A stretch of DNA of 64,000 nt from Trifolium pratense. Lineage: Eukaryota; Streptophyta; Magnoliopsida; Fabales; Fabaceae. The stretch covers positions 18,696,127-18,760,126 of the forward strand of contig NC_060062.1 in NCBI RefSeq assembly GCF_020283565.1. Direction: 5' to 3'. Shown piece by piece: positions 22,070 to 32,649 of this stretch. A model generated the notes under the pieces. It searched no databases. It was not told the origin of the DNA and saw only the letters and a list, made by a program, of their open reading frames with translations. Each line of letters opens with the position of its first letter. Within the stretch, counting starts at the first letter, position 1. A program made the translations under genes and the position numbers.

Positions 22070-22750
22070 TATATATATATACAAAATTTGGGTGAATAAA
22101 TCGTCCGTCAACACGGACTGATTCATGTACCAACAACTCCCTATAAAAATACAACAAGCATCAAATACTCTTTCGAACCATATAGTCCAACGTCAAAGAG
22201 AGTGATGGCATGGATATCATATACATTCCAGAATCAATCCCGAGTACTGTGACGGATATTCAGTGACACTAGCTACGCTTGTAGGCAAACTTAAACCTCG
22301 AAACCTGCAAAAATCGCAATAAATCTAAAATCAATCAGAGAATCAAAAGAACGAGGATATCCACCAAACACATACAATATTTGTTTGAGACGAACCAATC
22401 CACCACCCTACTGGAAACGAACAACAACAAGCCCATAAATGCGAACAACAGATTCATGAGTGGAGAATAATTGTGGCGCCAAAGACCGGGGAGAGAGAGA
22501 GAGTGAACGGAAGATGGTGGACGTGGGAACAACATTGGCTGATGGATGGGCTGGTCGAACGGGGATGGAGGAACCAGAGGTGGTGGATGTTCAACTAGTA
22601 AACCCATCTACCACTACCTAATTTTGTCATATCTACTAACTTTGAGCCACCATTTAAAATATCAATTCATTGCATTATAATTTTTAGACTTAAATGCACT
22701 TTTGGTCCTCCTATTTACATATTTTTGAACTTTTGGTCCCCTATTTTTAA
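22070..22750. other. intergenic DNA
   Basis: It contains a moderately GC-rich stretch (22430-22600) with a short GA run. The minus-strand reading there is proline-rich, but I see no family match or gene structure. Confidence 0.35.
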
Positions 22751-23022
22751 AGGTTCGCTCCATTTACCCTTTCTCAATTTATCCTTGTCCATTGAAGAGA
22801 TGAATGACATGTGGCAAGACAAAAATAGAGGGCTGAGATTTGAAGCTTACAGAAACAAGGAACACAGGAAAACAAAAACAAATGAAACGAAGGAACAGAG
22901 ATAGGATAGCAACACGCTTCTGTGCATTCCTTGTTTTCATAAGCTTCAAATCTCAGTCCTCTATTTTTATCTTGCAACATGTCATTCATCTATTCAATGG
23001 ACATGGATAAATGGAGCAACCT
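22751..23022. mobile_element. fold-back element with ~100-bp arms
   Basis: The left arm 22751-22860 and right arm 22926-23022 are inverted copies (for example 'aggttcgctccatttaccc' / 'aaatggagcaacct'; 'ctgagatttgaagctt' / 'aagcttcaaatctcag'), with a loop of about 65 bp. Transcribed, it would fold into one long hairpin. There are a few indels between arms; the family is not assigned. Confidence 0.8.
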
Positions 23023-25809
23023 GCGTTCTAACTTTTTGGTACCCCTATTATGAAAGTCAACAAAAATAATTTAGTCCCCCATCAATTTTGATGATGTGTT
23101 GTCCTCATTAATGACATGGTGCTGACTTGGCATTAGTGAATTGAAAAAAATATTTTCCATGGAAAATATTACTGAAGAAAGAAAAGATTTTATTTGATTT
23201 TTAATTTATAAATAAAATAAAAATGACATGGAAAATAATTTCCTAAAGTTGTCATGTTTTTCTCTCATCTTCCACTTCCCATTGCAGCTTCTTCAAGCAG
23301 TGGGTAAACCAGATGCCACAGCCTCATCTTCACTCCATAACACCACCCACCTCGACTATCCGTTCCCATTGAATGAACAATTATACTATCGTCTGTCTTA
23401 TGATTGAATAATTTTTTTGCTTACCAACCAATGCTCTGTTCTTTTGTGGAATTTTTTAATTGGTGTCTAAAGTATGTTTTTTTTTTTTTTTTTTTTGGAA
23501 CTTTCTGATTAGTAAATTCAAATTTGTCATTTTTGAAAAATCTAAGAGAGGGTGGTACTAGATTTGACTTGGGCATGACAAATTAATTATAAGGTGGCTA
23601 TCAATAATTAGTTGGTTTAGTGATATGATTGACGTTGAAGTTGGTAGGGAAGACAATGATTCGATCCTCCTACAACTACGATTAAGAGCAGCTGAAACTA
23701 TTTAATGTTAAAATTGACCCCGGACCAAATTAAGTAAAGATACTGGTTGTGAAAAAAAAATTATTACAAGGTGGCTGCAATTTGATATTCCCTCCAATTC
23801 ATTATATATTTCTCTTGTGTATTAGTAAAACAAAATGAAGCTTTTCATAAAAAAATAAAAAAAAACTATTTATTTAAATTGGCAGGTACTGAGGTACATG
23901 ATATATATATATATATATAAACACAAATTTAACATCTTTTAAAATAAAAAGATATAAAATGACCTACTCATGTTTCACCATCCCTTTACTTGAAATTTGT
24001 TTAAATCTTATGTATTTTTATAGGAAAACAGTATGTATAGCGAAACAAAATTCATAAAAATAATTTATTTTACTTTTAATATTTAGTCTCCTTGTAAAAT
24101 TTCGGCTAGCTTCACCACATCTCATGCCTATAAATATTGTGACAAATTTGCATCACTGAGGACATAATTATTAATTGTATCAGTAGTTGATATTATAGAA
24201 ATCGAGAGGTTATATTCTTGAATTTATCTAAAAATAAATAAATTAATGAACTAAATAAAATAATGAATATAGATGAAGTTGAAGATAAAGAGGGATCAAA
24301 GTTAAGCACTTACAATTTTAACGAGAGAAAAATTACTAATATTTATTTTTATAATATTTACTTATACTAATATTTATATGAACGAATTAAAGTAAGACCG
24401 TGCATTGACCAAAAAAATAAAGAAAGAAAGACCGTGCATGATAAGGTAATTTTTCAAATGTTTTCAAAAAAAAAAAGGTAATTTTTCAAAGAAATCTAAT
24501 TAAGAAAAGTAGCCATCAAAACATTATATTAATGATAAGACCAAGTCCATTCCAGCTATTTGTGTAATTTTAATAATATCTATTTTTTTTAATAATTGAA
24601 TATATCTATTCGAACCAAGTAGCCATCTACAGTATTTGTTTATGAATGAATTTTTATTTTAAAAAAAAGACGTGCAAAACAATTTTTATTTTTTAAATGT
24701 AAGTCTCTAGATGGAGACCATAATATAACAAGAGAAATAAGATTACCTATAACTTAGTTTAATGAGAGATTGTTTTAGTGATTTAATATTTTATAAATTA
24801 GCTTAGAGAGTAAGAAAGTACCTCGACAAACTAATAAGACTTTGAATAAAATGATGAGTCTTAGTTTAATGCAAATGTCTAATATTGACCCAAGTAACCT
24901 CTCAAAATTACAGGTATTAGTATATTTTAAGCAAAAGCTAAACAGTACCAGGATATATTAATTAAGTTTATTAATAAAGAAATTATGTCTTGAAATTTAT
25001 ACATTTAATATTTTAAAAGTGTAAAAAATTATTTTTTTAACATTAATTTATTTTTTATTTCTTTTTTAACATACTTACCAAATGCCCTACATTATTTAGC
25101 ACGACCCTATATTTTAATATCCGGTTACCAATCTTTTAAATTGGATTAAAAAATTGGAAAGAAAAATTGTAATAGGCTGTAATTACACGTTTTAGGATAT
25201 CTATATTAGAGATTATCCCTTAGTTTGGAATAAGTGGTCTTAAGTTTTAATTTGAGTTTTATGAGTGATTTTTTATTTTTAATTTAAGTTTTGAGAATAC
25301 AGTAATATTAAAAGAAAATACATAGAACCTTTTATCGGGGTCTGAGCATAATCATATTGATCCTTGAACAATTACATGAATGAGTTTGACATTACATCTT
25401 AACCAAAAATCTTAAGATATTAGGTTTATGGATCATCTTTTGTAAAAAAACATAAAATAAAATTTATGAAGTGTACCTTAGCTTTTAGAGTAATCATATT
25501 AAAAAAATTGTATAAAACTTTTTTCATCTATCTAGGGTCCTAACTACTGCATAACTGACTTGCGAGATTAGACTCTACATTTACGCACATAATACTTAGT
25601 ATTTATTAAAATAATAAAATTATTTTTTTGACTAATTAAAAAATAAGAGAGAGTTGGCAATCCCAATTAAAAAAAGTTTAAGGCCAGCTGTAGGTTTGTG
25701 TATATAAGTAAATGCATGAAGCCTAGCTAGACATGACATACTTAGCTTATTAATTATATTGAGTTTATATTAATACATCGTACCATATTGTTTAAGGAAG
25801 AATTTAGAT
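23023..25809. other. intergenic DNA with repeat fragments
   Basis: It contains a 'ccctccaattcattatat' Stowaway-like end near 23791, a SINE/LTR-like piece with a 'gattcgatcc' B box near 23659, a short TA tract near 23902 and a poly-T run near 23477. No gene. A TATA-like 'gtgtatataagta' near 25695 could serve the lipase gene. Confidence 0.4.
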
Positions 25810-28408
25810 ATGAGTAGCATAGCAAGAACATGGAGAGAACTTAGTGGCCAAAATAAGTGGAAAAATCTGTTAGATCCCTTAAACATTGACCTTCGTAGGT
25901 ATTTACTTCATTATGGACAATTTGCTCAAGCTACTTATGATGCTTTCAACTTTGAAAAAACATCTAAGTATGCTGGTAATTGTAAATATTCCAAAAAGGA
26001 TTTTTTTTCCAAAGTTTATTTGGAAAAAGGGAATCCTTTCAAGTATTCTGTGACAAAGTATTTGTATGCAACATCCAAAGCAAATGGTAGTGATGCCTTT
26101 ATCTTAAGGCCATTATTTTCAAAGGATGCTTGGCGTATACAATCAAATTGGATAGGGTATGTTGCTGTTGCCACTGAGGAAGGTAAAAATGTTAATTAAG
26201 AACCATGCATGATTTTTTATTTTTTTCTTCTTGAAGGAGAAGCATGCATGGTAATTAGAAAAGTTATTTAAAGAAAGGTTGATCGATTGATTATTAAAGT
26301 GTTAAATATATTTTTGCCTCTATAAAATTACCGATTTTTATTTTTCGTACTCATAAAAAAGTGGCAAGTTTTTGTCACCGTAATTATGCACATAGTTTTA
26401 CTTTTTGTCCAAGTAGTTAAGTCAATATGTGTTCCGTGAGCTTAACTCAGCTGATAGGGACATTGTATTATTTATGTAGAGGGTCGGAATTCGAACCCCG
26501 GTCATCCTACTTATCCACCTTAAGGGTGGAATTTCTAGCAACTAGACAACTTGACAAAAAAAAAAGTTAAGTCAACATGTATTTTCAAATTTACAGCCAT
26601 GTTTCCGTAAAAAATAAGTTCGAAATTTGATTTTTAAATTTAAATTTTTGTTACTTTAATCTTAAATTTTTGGCATTTAAAAATTTCATAATTAATCCAA
26701 ATGTTAAAAATCATTAAAAATGTTATTAAAAAATTCTTGGAATAGTGACCGTTAGTTTTATCTTTAACTTTTGTAAAGGAAATTTTTATTCTGTTCTAAA
26801 CATTTTTAGAAAAAATCATTCAAAAATTGAAAAGTTTATAGGATAACTAAATAAAATTAATTTTAATAAGGACTTAAACAACATGCTTGTTAAATTCTTG
26901 TGTATTTAGTTTATACGTGGAATTTCTATTTATTAGGTTACTTGACAAGAAAAAAAACATGCTGAAGCATTTTATGGACATGGAAACATATAAGTATTTT
27001 TTTATGGAGACGAAAAACGAAATAAAATGGAGGAAAACATGTAAATTTTGTTTTTAAACCATTATTTAAAATTAATACTAGAATGGATGAAATAAAAACC
27101 TACATAATGAATGTAAGATAGTAGGTTTTATCTACGAAATCATAACTAAACTACCTTTAACAAAGTCTAACTATATTTTGTAAATAAAAAAAAATAAAAT
27201 GTCTAACTATATATATGCGACAGGTAAAGCAGCATTGGGGAGAAGGGACATAGTTGTTGCTTGGAGAGGAACAATTCAAGACTCAGAGTGGCTTAAAGAT
27301 TTTGATTTTGCAAAGGATCCTGCACCATTAATATTTGGTAGTGACTCTCGTGTAGAATTACACAAGGGTTTTTACTCCCTTTATACCACAGAAAATCCAG
27401 ATTTACAATTTAGTGATGCTAGTTCTAGTGTCAGAAATCAGGTAATTATTATATGTTGTTACATAATGCTGCATAGGGACTTATATATATTGCTATATTT
27501 TATGGTAATTATGTATATATATTACTAGATATATAGCATCACAAATTAAATTATGTAATTAATTTTATATAAAATAGTTTTACACAAATATTCAAATATG
27601 TCAATCCTTTAATAAATTAAAAAAGTAATTTTTTTTTTTTATATTAAGGACCAGAAAGAGTATTAATTTTTTCTTTCAATATTAATATATTATTACATGC
27701 TAGCAAGATGCAAGTTTCTGTATTTTTTTTTTTGAAAAAGAGTTTCTGTATTTTTTTAATATTTGTATTGTGACAAATATAAATTAGGTCCTGAACGAGA
27801 TTAGAAGACTTGTGGAGCAATATAAGAATGAAGAAATTAGCATAACTATAACTGGTCACAGCTTGGGAGCTGCACTTGCAACTATAAATTCTGTAGACAT
27901 AGTTGCTAATAAATTCAACATCCCAAAAGATCAACCTCAAAAAGCATTTCCAGTAACAACATTTGCATTCGCTGCACCTCGTGTTGGAAACTCTCACTTC
28001 GGAAAGATTTTCGCTACCTACAAAGATTTGAGTTCGTTGTTTATTAAAAATGTAACCGATATTGTTCCAAAAAGTCTCGTAATAGATTACGCGAAAGTGG
28101 GAGAAGAATTAGAAATCGACACAAAAAAATCTAAGTATTTGAAAAATGATGTTAGTTCACATAATTTGGAGGTTTATTTACATGGTGTTGCTGGAACACA
28201 AGGTAGTAAAGGAGGGTTTAATTTGGAGGTGAATCGTGATATTGAATTAATAAATAAAAGTAATGATGGTTTAAAAGATGAATATCAAATTCCTGAGCAT
28301 TGGAGGGTAGTGGAGAATAAGGCTATGGTTCAAGATTCTGATGGTACTTGGAAGCTAAATGATGATCATAATGAAGACACTATTCAAATCTTGCGTTCTA
28401 AAATTTAG
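25810..28408 (+). CDS. phospholipase A1-II / DAD1-like lipase (DSEL-like)
   Basis: Exons 25810-26182, 27224-27441 and 27788-28408 join to 1212 nt (403 aa), the usual size for the plant PLA1-II class. No transit or signal peptide is evident, so the enzyme is probably cytosolic, hydrolysing the sn-1 acyl chain of glycerolipids. The lipase fold is clear: a lid/oxyanion region RRDIVVAWRGT, the nucleophile elbow GHSLG (Ser222), the FAFAAPRVGN strand, the likely catalytic Asp288 in NVTDIVPK, and a His in SHNLEVYLHG (H322 or H329). The N-terminal block (WRELSGQNKWKNLLDPLN, RRYLLHYGQFAQATYDAFN) is typical of class III/PLA1-II enzymes. The first intron contains a SINE-like repeat. The gene appears intact. 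By position it corresponds to Arabidopsis DSEL (At4g18550), which restrains storage-oil breakdown in seedlings. Confidence 0.93.
26436..26556 (+). repeat. tRNA-derived SINE-like repeat in lipase intron 1
   Basis: The best-preserved copy of the family in this window: A-box-like 'gagcttaactcagctgat', then B-box 'ggaattcgaacccc', then 'ccttaagggtgg' and 'ctagacaacttgac' with an A-rich end. Related copies lie near 225, 43876, 45455, 48440, 49017, 49668 and 61940. Confidence 0.65.
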
Positions 28409-28453
28409 TGAGTCAATTTTACAATACTTCATTAATAAATATTAAATACTATC

Positions 28454-28584
28454 TTCGGTCATTTTTGTAAGAAGTGATTGACTTTTTAGGTTCATTGAAT
28501 AATTAATATACATAGATCAGATACATTAATTATTTAATGAATTTAAAAAGTGAATTGTTTCTTATAAAGATAGCACGAGGAAGT
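28454..28584. mobile_element. degenerate Stowaway-type MITE
   Basis: 'tgactttttaggttcattga' and 'taatgaatttaaaaagtga' are inverted arms. The outer ends are decayed ('cttcggtc' / 'gcacgaggaag'). The inner arms resemble those of the element at 21923. It sits about 45 bp past the lipase stop and may lie in its 3' UTR. Confidence 0.6.
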
Positions 28585-28969
28585 AATGGTTTGCCATATA
28601 CTTTTGGCTGTTGTGTTTTGTGGTTATGTATGTTAATTTACAAGTTTGAAGCATTGATGTTATTGTTTTGGTGACTTGTATGTACTTTTTAATATTGAGT
28701 AAAACTTTACTCAAGATTAGCTAATTGACTTTTTAATGATGTATTTTACTTATTGAAAAAAGGTTTAATAAAAGATAAATTATTGTGTACGTTTTGTTTT
28801 GTCAATGGTGTATATTCAATTATAATAAAGGACAACATGCAAAAGAGATTAAGTTTTTTAAGAAGCCACTCAAATATATTAAACAAAATAGGCATGTGAA
28901 ATGCCTAAAAATTAAATATAAACATAAGTCCTCAGAATAAATAATGTAAGTCAAGGGTTAACAAAACAA

Positions 28970-29985
28970 AGAAGGAAAGTTAAAAACACAATTTTACGCG
29001 CTCTTTCCAAAGAAACCATGTCGTTGCTAGCCATACTACTTGAAGACAATTCCTAGATGATTTGTGAATGTCGTGCGCCCCACAAAACAGAGATCTAGCA
29101 TTATTATGAAGAATGCACGGAATCCCTAACTAAGAAATAATAACATAGCAAACAACACCGGAGAGATGACAATTCAAGAATAAATGGTGACATCCTCCAC
29201 AACATTACACCCGACCGGAAACAAAATAGAGTCGTTACGAAGACACCCACGAACAAATAAGTTGTACTTCGTAAGCAACCTGTCACACAGAATACGCCAC
29301 ACAAATGTAGAAACTTTCGTCGGAACAAGCTTGTTCCAAAAGAGGTCGCAATGGATGTTCATCTCAATCTCAGTTGATTTAGTAAAGACAAGAGATGCTC
29401 CGTGTACTAAATACACTTCCCTGTGATCTGACACTCATTCCCATTCATCAGGAATGTCAACCTGGAATAAAATATTAGTCAAAATAGAACAACATTATCC
29501 CTACAACTCTTCCTCCCGGGCGAACAACTGTCTACGCCACCTCCAACCACTTCCACCATAGCCCCACCCCAATCTAACCATGTCTGCCACCGTACTATCC
29601 TTGTCGAGACTCAACTCAAATAATCTACTAAAGTGAGACTTAAAAGGAATCTCATCCACCCAACTATCCTTCCAAAATAAATTCTTCTCCCCGTCCCCTA
29701 TTCTCCTGAAAATATTATCACCAAACCACCTCTTTCCTCTGTACGAGTCTCCACCTTATATTATGAATAACTTTCTACCAATTAGACTCTATATTTCCCC
29801 CCACTATCCACCTTACCGTCCGTAATACAATATTTCGCCGCCAACACCTTAAACCAAAGACCCATAGAATCGTGCAAAAGTCTCTGACACCATTTATCTA
29901 GCAAGGCTAAATTAAACTCTTCCATCCATACACCCTTAACCCTCCATTCTGCAAAAGAGATTAATGAAAGTTGTAACAACATTTT
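28970..29985 (-). pseudogene. LINE reverse-transcriptase C-terminal relic
   Basis: Read on the minus strand from 29982, the fragment has EFNLALLDKWCQRLLHDS, GLWFKVLAAKY and, further on (about 29390-29200), the zf-RVT-type region FWNKLVPTKVSTFVWRILCDRLLTKYNLF. These are hallmarks of plant L1-type LINE proteins downstream of the RT domain. The frame is broken several times, and no endonuclease or full RT is present. Confidence 0.8.
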
Positions 29986-31207
29986 TTTTTAATAAGCGTA
30001 ACAACATATTGTTAGCAAGAATGGATATTCTAACAACAAATGTGGCTCTCACGTGTGGAGAACAACTTCATATGTGTTCCCAATAACTATTTAAATTTTC
30101 GTATAACAAATATCATATGATATAACGTAAAAAAATTGTTACACCGACATAAAATTTAGAGGTTAAGAATGTACCCAAAAAAAAAAATTAGAGGTGAAGA
30201 TATCAATTCGCAAAGAGAACAGATTTAGAAGAGCAAAATTTCACCAAAATTTTTAGGAGATTAATTACAACATCATGATACTTGACAAGTTAAAAGTGAA
30301 ATTAAACTTAAAATTTAATAGTTGGAGGAATTTTTTTCTTGAACAAAAAGAGGTTAAATGATTTTTTAATATATAATATATATAAAAAAATAATAATAAA
30401 TAACTTTAGGAGTGAAATATGAGATTAATATGAAACCACATGAGAGGAAAATCCAGTTTTTTCAATTTCACAAGGTGTTGTTTACTTCTCCATTTTAATG
30501 TTTTGCTTTATCAATTTCCTTAATTATCCATCTTAAAATCTAATTAACAATTTAATCTTTTTTGAATTGGATGGCCTAATTCAAGGTTTGGGTTTGAAGA
30601 AGAAAATTTGAAACTTTTTGAGATGCAGGTTCTACGAGATTCATTGTTTGATTGTACAATTATTGATTATTCTTTATTTTAAAAAATAACACCATAGCAT
30701 GTCTTCCATCCATCATTCATGTGTACCGGACATCTTTCTATATGTAACTTGTTTTGCAATTTTAGTATCGGAAAAATTAGTTCAAATTTTCTGGTTTGTA
30801 AATTTGTATTTTATTTTTTGGAAATGTTTTACCAAGTGCTCCGTTGACTGTAACATTGCATATTTGACAAAAAAAATAAATTTGTTAAATGTTTCGGTTT
30901 GCAATTTTAGACACAGGAAAACTTTTAAATACTGGAATATTTTCTAGGGTGAAGTCAAATTATAGGGATGAAATCATGAAAGTATAAAGGACTCCCAAGT
31001 ATAAATATAGGGGTGGAGGGGAAATTTTTCCTATTCTTATTACATTGCTCAAAAGGCAAGTGAAGCTTGGATCTTAATATGATTTATGTTTTTTTTTTAA
31101 CTAAATGATTTATGTTGTCTAAAAAAACAAATGTTTTCTTCAAGGTTCAACGGCTATAGGAAATTCAAACTCGAAATATTTGTTCTAGATGAAATATGGG
31201 ATTGATG
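29986..31207. other. intergenic AT-rich DNA
   Basis: No gene or bounded element identified. Confidence 0.4.
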
Positions 31208-31590
31208 CTACGGTGGATCACCTTCACAAGTGGTTCATCATGGACCATTGATCAATACTAATATAACAAATACGAATTTTATAAAATCCACCGTTGGATT
31301 GAAAGTTTATATCGTATAGATCATCCATAAAAAAATTTAGAAAAATTGAAAATCATTTGATATGTTATTGAGACATATCAAGATTAACGGTATTTTTGAA
31401 AAACTCATAAACCGTTAATCTTAATGGGTCTCAATAACATATCAAATGATTTTCAATTTTTCTAAATTTTTTTATGGATGATCTATACGATATAAAATTT
31501 CAATCAAGCGGTGAATTTTATAAAATTTGTATTCGTTATAACGTTATTAATGGCTGGTCCACCATGGACCACTTGAAGAAATGACTCATA
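31208..31590. mobile_element. long fold-back MITE (copy 1)
   Basis: A nearly perfect palindrome of about 380 bp: 'aatcatttgatatgttattg' is mirrored by 'caataacatatcaaatgatt', and outer arms 'aagtggttcatcatggacc' pair with 'ggtccaccatggaccactt'. A short spacer lies near 31400. Related copies are at 54208-54475 and, partially, 39590-39740. Confidence 0.85.
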
Positions 31591-31637
31591 TTAGAATTTG
31601 CCCTAAATATGGGCCTTAGTGGGCCACAAGATGTTCA

Positions 31638-31646
31638 CTACAATTA
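31638..31646. repeat. left 9-bp target duplication of the MULE
   Basis: 'ctacaatta', repeated exactly at 36107-36115 on the other side of the element. Confidence 0.85.
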
Positions 31647-31856
31647 GAATTTTACTTTTCGCACCCCCCGGCAGAAGCGAGCATCCCCTGATATTCTCAG
31701 ACTACCCCTCTCGCTATTTGTAATGTGAGGGTGTAAAATGGCAAAAACTTCTAAAACATCATTTGCTTTGTGATTAGCGATAGACCGTGTTCGATCCCTA
31801 GACGACGAACGGGTCGGCAACTGAAAAACCAGTCCTCCATGCAGTCAAAGGAGAAT

Positions 31857-31942
31857 GACACGTGGCCAAACGTGATTGGACACGTGTTTGGCCGTGCCAT
31901 TGCTCCAGCCAATGAGAATTGATCAACAATTCTATAAATAGG
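31857..31942 (+). promoter_or_regulatory. promoter-like module inside the MULE left end
   Basis: Two G-boxes CACGTG (31859-31864 and 31881-31886), CCAAT (31909-31913) and TATAAATA (31933-31940) lie in the order and spacing of a plant promoter. They face right, into the 3' end of the minus-strand transposase. The region between the G-boxes is itself an imperfect palindrome (ggccaaacgtg / cacgtgtttggcc). Confidence 0.55.
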
Positions 31943-32649
31943 CACCAAATATGCGATATTCTCTCCAGCATTCTCTCCTTCTTCCTCATTCTCTCATTTT
32001 TCATTTTTTTTTAGTTTTGATAGGTGTTATTAGGTTGTTTATGTTATTTTTCTTTTTAAGTTATTTTTTTGAGAATGTTATAAGTAATCGAAATGGTCGG
32101 TGGGGAAGTGGTGGAGGCAGGTAGGCTTTACCGAATATCCCCTCCGGCTAAACTGGTCGATGGTACCAAGTTTACACTTGGGACCACACAAATGGAGCTC
32201 TCCCATGCACAAATGGGTCTGTCTCATTGCTTCAAACGGTGTCCTCATTCGCTCCCTAAATAACGAGACACTTCAGGATAAAATCCTGCCAAAGACAGAG
32301 TTGCATGATCTAATCATTTAAAGAAAAATTAAAAACTTAAATTAAACAATCTTGTAACACCAAAATATCACTTCATATATTTATATATTAATGTGAGTAG
32401 TGATTTACATTTTGTACTTTAACCATTTTACGTCAAAAAAAATCAAAAAGTGGTTAAAGTGATTAGTCTAACGATGTACACTTTTAAACTAAACAAATCT
32501 AATCATGTGTTAGATCCACATCAAAAAGGTCGTCTGCAACACTGTCGTCGTCAAGGGGTATCAGCTCTTTAATTTTATCTCGAACCACCGGTCCATCATG
32601 AGCAAGCTTTAGTTTGGTGTACTTTTCCATACGATGAGCATATCTACTC

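Noticed and set aside
22335..22607. Pro-rich 90-codon minus-strand frame
   Set aside because: No homologous motif, splice context or promoter seen; probably chance in a GC-richer patch.
32100..32321. 73-codon + frame downstream of the MULE promoter-like module
   Set aside because: No recognisable domain; it lies antisense to the decayed transposase tail, so a gene cannot be supported although transcription is possible.
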